DNA of 64,000 bases, taken from NCBI GenBank assembly GCA_052066835.1, contig JBQHRJ010000015.1. One strand, given 5' to 3'. The stretch comes from UBA2821 sp902763335. Its GTDB lineage: Bacteria > Bacillota > Clostridia > Lachnospirales > Lachnospiraceae. Made by a program: the position numbers and the translations under genes. The first letter of the stretch is position 1, and every line of letters starts with the position of its first letter. Of the stretch, positions 50,503 through 58,327 are shown one piece after another. A model generated the notes under the pieces. That model ran no database searches, had not been told where the DNA came from, and was given only the letters and a program-made list of their open reading frames with translations.

Positions 50503-52122
50503 ATGGAAAGAACGATTAGTGGGATGGTAGGAAAAGGTTCTGTTAATCACAACACCCGAGCTTTTACAGCTAAAAATGTGGATAGTGATAGAAGTGGTGC
50601 TAATGTTCATTTTTGTAATGAAGATATAAAGCAGGTTTATCATAAATTGTTTGATGAAGCACTTGAACGATATAATGCAAAGCAGAAACGTAAGGATCGA
50701 GTGATTGACGATTATTATGAAAAAATCAGACAAGGCAAGCAGGAAAAACTTTTTCACGAAGTAATTTTTCAGATTGGAAATAAAGACGATATGAATGCCA
50801 AAAGTGAAGAAGGGCTTCTTGCTAAGAAAATATTAACAGAGTTTATGGATGAGTTTCAAGCACGAAATCCTAACCTGTATGTGTTTTCTGCTCACTTGCA
50901 TATGGATGAGGAAACACCGCATCTGCATATTGATTTTGTTCCATATATTACAGGCAGCAAGCGAGGATTGGACACAAGAGTATCTTTAAAATCTGCATTG
51001 GCTGCAGAGGGGTTTACAGGTGGAACGAGAGGTGCTACAGAGTGGAATCAATGGATTGCAGCAGAGAAGCGGGAATTGGCTATGGTGATGGAGCGATATG
51101 GTGTCAAATGGCTTCAAAAAGGTACACATGAAAAGCATTTATCGGTACTGGACTTTGAAAAGCAGGCGAGAGCTAAAGAAGTAGCAGAATTAGACAGTCA
51201 AAAGCAGGAAAAGACCTCAGAGGTTGCTAAATTGAATCAGGCAGTATCCTCTATGATGCAAGAACTAATGACCGCTACAATTAAGCAGGTAAGAGCTGAG
51301 GAGGCTGTTGAAAAAGCAAGAGAGGAAGGTATTGCTGTTCAGAGGGATAATGAAACATTAAGTGCAAGCAATCAACAATTGCGAGTGGAGAATACAAGCC
51401 TTGAAATAAAAAAGGTGGAACTACGGACGGATAATCGACACTTGGAACAGAAACAATGGCAATTGCGGACAGATAATAGCGAGTTGGAGATGAAACAGAG
51501 TGTTTTACAGTCCGAGAACCAACGATTGGAGCAAGAACAGAATAAATTGCAAGAGGATAATGAAAAGCTGGAGCAGAAGCAAACTTCGTTACAATCGGAT
51601 AATCAGGCATTAAAACAAATGCAGGATAAGCTACGGAAAGATAATGCCCAGCTTGAAATACAACAGGAGAAATTGAGAAGCAGCATTGATCAGATGGTGC
51701 AATCAGAGAAGTTGTTGCAACGTGATGTTCGAAAATATGATGAAGAACCTGAATGGCAACTTCCAGAGCCGGGAGCGTTTGCAAGTGCAAAATCATTTCG
51801 GGATAAAGTAGCTTTGCCTCTTGTGAACAAATTGAAGGAACTGGTAAAAAGCTTGACAATCCAATGCGTTAGATTAAAAGAGGAAGTGCTTCAACTGCGT
51901 GATAAAGTTAAGCATCTCACAAGTGATGTGGAATTCTATAAAGGCAAGATTAGAGATATGTCTGCTAAAACAGAATTATTGCAGGAAAAAGCCGACGATC
52001 TGGAGCGTGTGAAACGATATGCCGGTGCGGAGCAAATTGATACTATTATCGGTAAGGTAAAGGAACAGGAACGCATGGAACAACAGGCAAGACAGAATCA
52101 CAGGTCTTATGGAGTGAGATAA
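50503..52122 (+). CDS. mob: MOBV-type relaxase (Mob/Pre) of element C
   Basis: About 539 residues. ATG 50503 (AAGGAAGGAGAAAATTGCCT upstream). MERTISGMVGKGSVNHNTRAF at the N-terminus and the metal-binding motif SAHLHMDEETPHLHIDFVP near 128-146 define MOBV. From about 280 to 410 the protein is a coiled coil built of about eight 14-residue units of the form LRxDNxxLExKQ. The C-terminus has further coiled coil. It should nick the oriT at about 50424. Confidence 0.92.
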   Translation: MERTISGMVGKGSVNHNTRAFTAKNVDSDRSGANVHFCNEDIKQVYHKLFDEALERYNAKQKRKDRVIDDYYEKIRQGKQEKLFHEVIFQIGNKDDMNAKSEEGLLAKKILTEFMDEFQARNPNLYVFSAHLHMDEETPHLHIDFVPYITGSKRGLDTRVSLKSALAAEGFTGGTRGATEWNQWIAAEKRELAMVMERYGVKWLQKGTHEKHLSVLDFEKQARAKEVAELDSQKQEKTSEVAKLNQAVSSMMQELMTATIKQVRAEEAVEKAREEGIAVQRDNETLSASNQQLRVENTSLEIKKVELRTDNRHLEQKQWQLRTDNSELEMKQSVLQSENQRLEQEQNKLQEDNEKLEQKQTSLQSDNQALKQMQDKLRKDNAQLEIQQEKLRSSIDQMVQSEKLLQRDVRKYDEEPEWQLPEPGAFASAKSFRDKVALPLVNKLKELVKSLTIQCVRLKEEVLQLRDKVKHLTSDVEFYKGKIRDMSAKTELLQEKADDLERVKRYAGAEQIDTIIGKVKEQERMEQQARQNHRSYGVR

Positions 52123-52140
52123 ACGAAAGGATGGATTGAT

Positions 52141-52578
52141 ATGATGGATGAGAATAGATTGGATAATATCGTGGAATGTTCCTATAACATGGATAACGGA
52201 TATGTTGAGGTGTGGTATGTTGACGGGAATATGCTTCGGATAAAATGTGAGGAGATTGAGGCTGCTCTGCGGACGACAGAGCAGTCGCTGGCAAAGCTTC
52301 ATAAGCTATTAGACAATAAGCCGATAGAGTATGTGGCAATGGCTTTATCCGGGGAAATGCAGGCATATTGTGATAATGGCATTGTCTCATTAGATGACGA
52401 TTTTCAGTATCCTTCAGTGGCATTGGAGTTTGTGAAAAATTTGTATATGGAATGTGCGAATTACAAAATCCAAGAAAAGAATTGTCAATCTGATTGTCAG
52501 AAATATTTAAGCAGATGGCCTGTTTTAAGAGTAAAGCATATTAGATATCAGGTTATTATGTTTGAAAGGGTGGATTAG
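52141..52578 (+). CDS. DUF6061-like protein with C-terminal extension
   Basis: 145 residues. The first ~80 match the small proteins at 32970 and 47902 (YVEVWYVDGNMLRIKCEEIEAAL; PIEYVAMALSGEMQAYCDN). The last ~60 residues have no counterpart there; they may result from fusion or readthrough into foreign sequence. AAAGGATGGATTGAT precedes the ATG. Confidence 0.65.
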   Translation: MMDENRLDNIVECSYNMDNGYVEVWYVDGNMLRIKCEEIEAALRTTEQSLAKLHKLLDNKPIEYVAMALSGEMQAYCDNGIVSLDDDFQYPSVALEFVKNLYMECANYKIQEKNCQSDCQKYLSRWPVLRVKHIRYQVIMFERVD

Positions 52579-53520
52579 ATGATATTAAGTGTAAGTAGAA
52601 GAACGGATATTCCTAATTATTATTCGGAATGGTTTTATAATAGAATAAAAGAAGGATTTTTATATGTTCGTAATCCTATGAATGCTCATCAGATAAGTGA
52701 AATAAAAATCACTCCAGATGTTGTAGATTGCATAGTGTTTTGGACAAAGAATCCTTTGCCAATGATGAAGAGGTTAGACGAGATAAAAGATTATAATTAT
52801 TATTTTCAATTCACATTAACTGGATACGGAAATGATGTTGAGGCTAATTTGCCAAATAAAAAAACAAAAATGATTCCGGTATTTCAAAATCTATCTGAAA
52901 AAATTGGTAAACAAAAAGTGATTTGGAGATATGATCCTATATTCTTTTCTGATAGATATACGAAAGAATATCATTTGAAGGCATTTAAAAGTATTGCCGA
53001 AGCTTTAAGCGGATACACAGAAAAATGCGTGATTAGCTTTGTTGATTTATATCCTAAGAATAAAAAAAATATGGAGGGCTTGTCGAGTTATGAATTAAAT
53101 GATGATGAGCTGAGAAAATTTGCTATGGAATTAAGTAAGATAGCAGCGGATAATAATATTAAGATTGGAAGCTGTGCAGAAAAAATAGATTTGGATGAAT
53201 GTGGTATAGTTCATAATTGCTGCATAGATAGAGAATTAATTGAAAAAATAATTGGATGTAAACTCAATGTTGGCAAAGACAAAAATCAGCGTATAGAATG
53301 CGGATGTGTTGAAAGTGTTGAAATAGGTACTTATAATACATGTAAAAATGGATGTGCATATTGTTATGCAAATTATAGTTCAAAAAGCGTAGAAACAAAT
53401 GCTGCCAAATATGATCCATCGTCACCACTTCTATGTGGTCAAGTCCAAGAAGATGACAAAATTACTATCAGAAAAGTGGGTTCATTAAAAGAAACACAGC
53501 TAAGCATTTTTGATATGTGA
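52579..53520 (+). CDS. DUF1848 protein with a Cys cluster
   Basis: 313 residues. MILSVSRRTDIPNYYSEWFYNRIKEGFLYVRNP and VFWTKNPLPM are the DUF1848 start. The C-terminal part has ECGCVESVEIGTYNTC and CKNGCAYCYAN (C-x3-C-x2-C), a radical-SAM-like cluster motif placed late in the protein. The family has no assigned reaction. The gene starts directly after the previous stop and is the last gene of C, in AT-rich DNA unlike the relaxase, which suggests cargo. Confidence 0.85.
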   Translation: MILSVSRRTDIPNYYSEWFYNRIKEGFLYVRNPMNAHQISEIKITPDVVDCIVFWTKNPLPMMKRLDEIKDYNYYFQFTLTGYGNDVEANLPNKKTKMIPVFQNLSEKIGKQKVIWRYDPIFFSDRYTKEYHLKAFKSIAEALSGYTEKCVISFVDLYPKNKKNMEGLSSYELNDDELRKFAMELSKIAADNNIKIGSCAEKIDLDECGIVHNCCIDRELIEKIIGCKLNVGKDKNQRIECGCVESVEIGTYNTCKNGCAYCYANYSSKSVETNAAKYDPSSPLLCGQVQEDDKITIRKVGSLKETQLSIFDM

Positions 53521-53676
53521 ATGCATAATTACATCATATATTTGCTGGAGTATAATTGGCTCCATTTTGGCTCTAAAAATTTTAGATGAGATACACAAAA
53601 ATGCAAAATAAGATGAATATGGAGAATAAAACATACAAATGTGTACCAGAAAACAGCCAGATAAATCTTTCCGCCC

Positions 53677-53689
53677 AAGAGTTTGAATA
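53677..53689. other. Attachment-site repeat AAGAGTTTGAATA (C/D junction)
   Basis: Exact copy of 33839-33851. Right end of C and left end of D. The 53521-53802 gap holds this site, the hairpin and the phased repeats, but no convincing gene. Confidence 0.6.
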
Positions 53690-53696
53690 AAAAGGT

Positions 53697-53740
53697 AAAT
53701 CCCTGCAAAGCTTGTATTTATGGGCTTTGTAGGGATTTTT
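53697..53740 (+). terminator. Hairpin at the left end of element D
   Basis: AAATCCCTGCAAAGC pairs with GCTTTGTAGGGATTT (one G-U pair) and a T-run follows. It holds the same position relative to the 13-bp repeat as 33860-33903. Confidence 0.75.
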
Positions 53741-53750
53741 TAGATGGCGT

Positions 53751-53768
53751 TGGGTACGATTTGGGTAC
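53751..53768 (+). repeat. Phased TGGGTAC repeats, candidate integrase arm sites of D
   Basis: TGGGTAC at 53751 and 53762, 11 bp apart. See 33911-33928 for the same arrangement in C with another sequence, as expected if each integrase has its own arm sites. Confidence 0.5.
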
Positions 53769-53802
53769 AAAATCATTAATATTCTTTTGTATCATAGTAG
53801 AT

Positions 53803-55245
53803 TTAAAGTATTATTCTATATTCACATTCAAGCAAATCAGAGTCATAGCCTCTTGTATCATCATGAATTTGTTTGACAAGAGTAAGTAAGTAATGTCCAT
53901 AAATATTTTTCCAGATGACGACATCACCTATTCCAATGTCTCTGCACCGTGAGGAGTAATCCTGTTTAAGCAATAAGTCCTTCCGTATATTAGATATATT
54001 TGAAACGTTTTTACATCGAGCAATGCAATCGATATCATCTGAATCTGAATAAGCATGTATGATTTTATCACTACCTTTACTCCATTTTGTACTAAATTTC
54101 CATTCGTTATCGCCAATAACATATACTCCATTATTATTAGAATAGTCAAATGAGAAAGAACCATATATTTTAGGAAGAGAAGCAACAGGTTGGAATGTGA
54201 TATGCTTATTGGTTCCTTGTTTTTCTACATATCCATAGGTAATCAATTTTTGTAGCTTTCGTTTTGTGGCAGAAACAGTAATATTCAAAGAGCCGGCAAT
54301 ATCTTGAATAGTTGCTCTGGGATGGTCAATCAAGAAGCAAAGCATTTTTTCATCAATGTTTGATGGAAGAGAATTAATATAATTATCGAGTGCTCCTTTT
54401 ACTTCTGAACATGAATTATTATTATCAGAGGCATCCGTAAGAGATAAGAATAAATTGCATATATTTTTAAGTATTTCAAACAACGTTGGATTAACAATTT
54501 TATTATCTTCGGTACTATGAACAAGTGAATTACGATAAAGACGCAATTCGTTTATTTGTGCATAGCATTTTTCAGAAATTATATCAAGGTCTTTTAATAT
54601 GCTAAGTGAATCAAGAAATTGAATATTATTGTTTTTCTCAGGAAGCTGTTTTTGAGCAAAGTTTTTAATAGTCTCTTCGAGAATATTGTAATAAGTTATA
54701 AATGAACCAAAGCTTGCTTCTTCTATAGTAGAGTTTGCAGAATACTCGGAATCAAACAGTTCTTTTTCTTTCTCTCCTTTAAGTGAAATATTGTTTGGAT
54801 TAGCACCTTGAATAAAAGTGTATATTTTTAAAAGTAATCGAATAAAAATATACACTGATTCTAACATAAAAAATATTGTTATTTCCAAATGTCTATTTCT
54901 ATATACTAAAAGAACGATTAGACTCAATATAATAGAGAAAATGCTTGATATTGAAATCGAAATTAGGTTATCAAAATTCTCTATCCGGATTTGATTGGAG
55001 TAATCTAAAGATGATTCATCGCTGTCACCAATTTTTTTTAACTTATCGTCAATCAATGTATAGGCAGCAAGAGTTAAACCCAAAAGACCACCGGTCACTT
55101 GAGCTATGGTAGCAAATATATATAATAATTGATTTTCATTAAACCAAAAGGGTTTATTTATAAAATGTGTAATAATGGAAATAGCAAAATTTGTAATAAT
55201 ACTTAATCCAATAATTCCCAAATCTCTTGTACGATTTAAAAACAT
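53803..55245 (-). CDS. Membrane protein with HEPN-like motif and winged helix
   Basis: 480 residues. Four hydrophobic segments in the first ~150 residues (about 10-30, 42-62, 90-115, 122-142). A helical domain at about 185-300 contains ELRLYRNSLVHS, which fits the RN-x3-H motif of HEPN ribonucleases. A winged helix follows at about 310-360 (LIDHPRATIQDIAGSLNITVSATKRKLQKLITYGYVEKQG). The last ~110 residues are an unassigned beta-rich domain. It lies in the cargo slot between the left end of D and the XRE gene. A membrane-anchored defence effector is inferred; the motif could be coincidental. Confidence 0.75.
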   Translation of the reverse strand: MFLNRTRDLGIIGLSIITNFAISIITHFINKPFWFNENQLLYIFATIAQVTGGLLGLTLAAYTLIDDKLKKIGDSDESSLDYSNQIRIENFDNLISISISSIFSIILSLIVLLVYRNRHLEITIFFMLESVYIFIRLLLKIYTFIQGANPNNISLKGEKEKELFDSEYSANSTIEEASFGSFITYYNILEETIKNFAQKQLPEKNNNIQFLDSLSILKDLDIISEKCYAQINELRLYRNSLVHSTEDNKIVNPTLFEILKNICNLFLSLTDASDNNNSCSEVKGALDNYINSLPSNIDEKMLCFLIDHPRATIQDIAGSLNITVSATKRKLQKLITYGYVEKQGTNKHITFQPVASLPKIYGSFSFDYSNNNGVYVIGDNEWKFSTKWSKGSDKIIHAYSDSDDIDCIARCKNVSNISNIRKDLLLKQDYSSRCRDIGIGDVVIWKNIYGHYLLTLVKQIHDDTRGYDSDLLECEYRIIL

Positions 55246-55286
55246 ATGTTTTACTCCTGAAAAAATTATGTTTATGAGTTTTATTG

Positions 55287-55832
55287 TTATTTTTGAGAAT
55301 TTAATCCTAGTCTGTCCATAACCTCATCATGTGCCTTCTGAATCTTAAGCCGTTCCTTCCATGGTTCCGATTCCGGATAAATATCCATCCAAAGATTAAA
55401 GTCTGCTTCAGCTTTCAGCAGAGCTTCACCACGTTTCTTAACATCCTTTATTTCATTGCATTTCTCAACTTCTTTCATATATTCTTCATAACGATCTAAC
55501 CATGAGCGCATCAAAGACAATGTTCCAAAGCTGATTCCAACCATATCATTTCCATCTTTATCCTGGTATTCAAAGAGTTGTCCATCGTATTGCCGGAATA
55601 TCTGAAAAAGTCTGTGTATAGCTTTTATACCATCAAAATCAGAGTTCGCTAGTACTTCGGGATTGACAGACAAAGCTTCTGCTATTTTTTCAAGAGATGA
55701 TGGCTTGGGATTTCTTCTGCCACTTTCGTAGGCTCGAATGTAGGCTTCACTTGCACCAACCATTTCTCCTAATTGCCTTTGGGTGAGATTACGTTCCTGC
55801 CGGATACGTCTTATGTTTTCCCCGACTGTCAT
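55287..55832 (-). CDS. XRE-family repressor of element D
   Basis: 181 residues. HTH at about 4-60: VGENIRRIRQERNLTQRQLGEMVGASEAYIRAYESGRRNPKPSSLEKIAEAL. The rest is helical and acidic. It is divergent from xis; operators are likely the two ACGCAACAAAA repeats around the xis promoter (55937 and 55963). Confidence 0.92.
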   Translation of the reverse strand: MTVGENIRRIRQERNLTQRQLGEMVGASEAYIRAYESGRRNPKPSSLEKIAEALSVNPEVLANSDFDGIKAIHRLFQIFRQYDGQLFEYQDKDGNDMVGISFGTLSLMRSWLDRYEEYMKEVEKCNEIKDVKKRGEALLKAEADFNLWMDIYPESEPWKERLKIQKAHDEVMDRLGLNSQK

Positions 55833-55930
55833 AACAACATGCCTCCTGCTCTAAAGCTATATTTTTGTGAAACTGTTCAACATCATATATAGGATAACAC
55901 ACGAGAACAAAAAAATAAAGCAAAAAGATA

Positions 55931-55959
55931 TTGACACGCAACAAAAGTTACGATATTAT
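55931..55959 (+). promoter_or_regulatory. xis-int promoter of element D
   Basis: TTGACA (55931-55936), 17-bp spacer, TATTAT (55954-55959). ACGCAACAAAA occurs in the spacer and again directly after the -10, fitting repression by the XRE protein. Confidence 0.8.
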
Positions 55960-56016
55960 AAAAACGCAACAAAATGATACTATACAGAAACAAATAAAGA
56001 AACAGGAGGAAACAAT

Positions 56017-56211
56017 ATTAACGAAAAAATCTATTACAGTGCAGAAGACATTGCAAAAATGCTTGGTGTGAGCATGGGGAAAGCCTATAAAATCCTTAGA
56101 GAAATGAATAAGGATTTGGCAAGTAAAGGGTTTCTCACAATCGCTGGAAAGATTCCGGTGGAGTATTTTAAGGAAAAATGGTACGGAGGAGCAAAGGGGG
56201 TAAGTGCATGA
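56017..56211 (+). CDS. xis: Excisionase of element D with ATT start
   Basis: 64 residues: INEKIYYSAEDIAKMLGVSMGKAYKILREMNKDLASKGFLTIAGKIPVEYFKEKWYG, in parts, the same winged-helix pattern as 36352-36549. AGGAGG (56004-56009) stands seven bases before ATT at 56017; no ATG, GTG or TTG lies between that site and the conserved region. The first in-frame ATG would cut off the first helix. The stop overlaps the integrase start (ATGA). Confidence 0.82.
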   Translation: MNEKIYYSAEDIAKMLGVSMGKAYKILREMNKDLASKGFLTIAGKIPVEYFKEKWYGGAKGVSA

Positions 56212-57287
56212 GTTGCAATGCGAAGAAAGATCCGAACGGAACATGGCGGATACAATATCGCTGGACAGATTGGACAGGAACCAAAAAGAAATCACAAAAA
56301 AGAGGTTTTAAGACCAAGAAAGAAGCAGAAGAATGGTATGCACATTTCATGCTGCAACAATCATCTGATCCGACAATGACGTTGGCGGATTTTTGGGAGA
56401 TTTATAAGGCGGATATGGAAAAGCACTTACGAAAAACTACCATGAAGCAGAAAGAGTATGTGATGAACGATAAGATACTGCCTTATTTCGGGAAAACACC
56501 AATTAATGAAATTACAGCTCCCATGATACGCAAATGGCAGGGAGAAATGATGGACAAAGGGTTTAAGCCCACATATCTGAAAACAATACATAATCAGCTT
56601 AGTGCGATTTTGAATTATGCAGTAAATTTCTATGATTTGCGTTCGAATCCTTGCCGAAAAGCCGGAAGCATGGGCAAGAGTAAAGCGGATGAACGACCGT
56701 ATTGGACGTTGGATGAGTTTCAGAAGTTTTCAGATGCGATTATGGATAAGCAGGATTCTTGGATTGCTTTTCAGATTTTATTTTGGACAGGTATGCGGAT
56801 AGGAGAATTGCTGGCGTTACAGGTGAAAGATATTGATTTTGAGCAGGGAACCATAACTGTTGACGAATCTTTGACGAGGCTTGATGGAGAGGACTTGATT
56901 ACGGCACCAAAGACAGAAAGCTCGGTTCGTGTAATTACGATACACAAGGAATTGCAGGAGGAGCTAAAGGAATATATAGCCACATTGTATCATGTGAGAC
57001 CGGGAACCCGTCTTTTTGCCGGAAGGACAAAGAGCTTCTTTGAGCATGAAATGGAACGTGGAATTAAGTTGTCGGGAGTAAAGAAAATTACAGTCCATTG
57101 TACTCGTCACAGTCATGCAAGTATGCTTGTGCAGATGGGATTCAGCCCGGTTGAGATTGCAAAACGGTTAGGGCATGGAAAGGTTACAACTACGATTGAA
57201 ACCTATTGTCATCAGTCTATGGATGCACAGGAGAAAATTGCAGACAGGCTTGGAAAAGTGGAAACAGGTGAGGAGAGTGGCGTGTAA
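56208..57287 (+). CDS. int: Tyrosine integrase of element D (intact)
   Basis: About 359 residues from ATG 56208, in an ATGA overlap with xis; the frame is open from 56178. Arm-binding domain (KKDPNGTWRIQYRWTDWTG), core-binding domain, then the catalytic residues: Arg in WTGMRIGELLAL, HCTRHSHASM (H-x-x-R), LGHGKVTTTIETY (H and Tyr). Complete, so D should be able to excise, given Xis. At the position where A and B entered the other integrases its codons differ (A-S-M-L instead of V-A/S-L). Confidence 0.95.
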   Translation: MSCNAKKDPNGTWRIQYRWTDWTGTKKKSQKRGFKTKKEAEEWYAHFMLQQSSDPTMTLADFWEIYKADMEKHLRKTTMKQKEYVMNDKILPYFGKTPINEITAPMIRKWQGEMMDKGFKPTYLKTIHNQLSAILNYAVNFYDLRSNPCRKAGSMGKSKADERPYWTLDEFQKFSDAIMDKQDSWIAFQILFWTGMRIGELLALQVKDIDFEQGTITVDESLTRLDGEDLITAPKTESSVRVITIHKELQEELKEYIATLYHVRPGTRLFAGRTKSFFEHEMERGIKLSGVKKITVHCTRHSHASMLVQMGFSPVEIAKRLGHGKVTTTIETYCHQSMDAQEKIADRLGKVETGEESGV

Positions 57288-57600
57288 ACGAGAGGACAGG
57301 TTTCGGCGCAATACAATTGCTTTTTGGCTGAGTGACGAAGAGAAAAACCAAGTGGAAGCGAAGATAATTTTATCGGGGATATCGAAAGGTGAATATTACC
57401 GGAAAGCAGTTTTAGGGCAGGAGGTAACGGTTATTGCCGGAAATTATATGTCGGTCAGGGTGGCAAAAGTATTGGAGCAGATATTGGCACATTTACAGAA
57501 TGACAATACAGAAGAGGAAGGATTGCTGCTGGAACTGGTAAAACAATTGCTTGAAGTAAATAAAAATGCCCCTGCTGATAACAAGGGCATTCATGAATAA
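57277..57600 (+). CDS. mobC: MobC-like protein of element D
   Basis: About 107 residues. GTG 57277 after GGTGAGGAG is taken as start and overlaps the integrase end; the open frame runs further up. RRNTIAFWLSDEEKNQVEAKIILSGISKGEYYRKAVLG is an RHH domain as in other MobC-like proteins, followed by a helical tail. Confidence 0.78.
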   Translation: MACKREDRFRRNTIAFWLSDEEKNQVEAKIILSGISKGEYYRKAVLGQEVTVIAGNYMSVRVAKVLEQILAHLQNDNTEEEGLLLELVKQLLEVNKNAPADNKGIHE

Positions 57601-57679
57601 AAAGGATAAAGCCTTTCTATCCAACACACACATTTATTATAGCAAAGGCTTTCTCCGGAGGAAAGGAGAAAATTGTATA

Positions 57680-58327
57680 TTGAATATTTTTTCAGAGGTA
57701 AAGGAGTATCTGACGGCGAGACAGGTAGCGGAAAACTATGGTCTGCAGGTCAGAAGAAATGGGTTAGCCTGTTGCCCTTTCCATGATGACAAGCACCCAA
57801 GTATGAAGATTGATAAGAACTATCATTGCTTTGCCTGTGGCGTGGGAGGGGATGCGATTGACTATGTTTCCCGGATGTTTGGTTTATCGCAACATGAGGC
57901 GGCATTAAAGATTGCAGAAGATTTCCGGCTTCCTATAGAGGTCAAAGGAAATAAGGGATTAAGCGAGCAGGACAGGGAGCGTATTCGTAGAGAACGGACA
58001 GAACGTGAGAGGCTGATACACATCAGGGAGCGTTTTGACAGATGGTGCAATCACAGTATTGAGAGTTTAAGGGACAGTTTATCACTGATAGAGCAGATGG
58101 GTATTTTCCTTAATGGAAAGCCACCGGATATTATTTTTTCAGAGGACTATGCACGGATGCTTCATGCGGAACCGATTATGAATTACTGGCTGGATATTTT
58201 ATGCATGGGCAATACGGAGGATAAACAGGAACTTTTTATGAAAGGCAGGAAGGTGGTGGAAGAAGTTGCAGAGAGAGTCAAAATCGGAAGAGAACGTATC
58301 ATGGAACGAAATCGGGGAAGTGCTTGA
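57680..58327 (+). CDS. CHC2 zinc-finger primase-like protein
   Basis: About 215 residues; start uncertain, TTG 57680 (AAGGAG eleven bases before) gives the natural N-terminus of the zinc finger unit. The CHC2 finger is GLACCPFHDDKHPSMKIDKNYHCFACGVGGDAIDYV (Cys-x2-His and Cys-x2-Cys pairs), as in DnaG-type primases. The C-terminal half is helical and lacks the TOPRIM domain, so it is a finger-only partner of the helicase-type protein encoded next, which overlaps its end. Confidence 0.85.
   Translation: MNIFSEVKEYLTARQVAENYGLQVRRNGLACCPFHDDKHPSMKIDKNYHCFACGVGGDAIDYVSRMFGLSQHEAALKIAEDFRLPIEVKGNKGLSEQDRERIRRERTERERLIHIRERFDRWCNHSIESLRDSLSLIEQMGIFLNGKPPDIIFSEDYARMLHAEPIMNYWLDILCMGNTEDKQELFMKGRKVVEEVAERVKIGRERIMERNRGSA

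Larger units (their letters stand above)
33839..53689. mobile_element. Element C: MOBV integrative element carrying element B
   Basis: Bounded by AAGAGTTTGAATA at both ends. Order: two cargo genes, XRE, Xis, integrase (split by B), MobC, RepA-like ATPase, small protein, oriT, MOBV relaxase, DUF6061, DUF1848. Without B it would be about 9.1 kb. No conjugation apparatus is present, so C is mobilizable and not self-transmissible. Confidence 0.65.

Noticed and set aside
51281..51859. 192-codon minus-strand frame in the coiled-coil part of the C relaxase
   Set aside because: Long open frame explained by the 14-residue repeat units of the sense gene.
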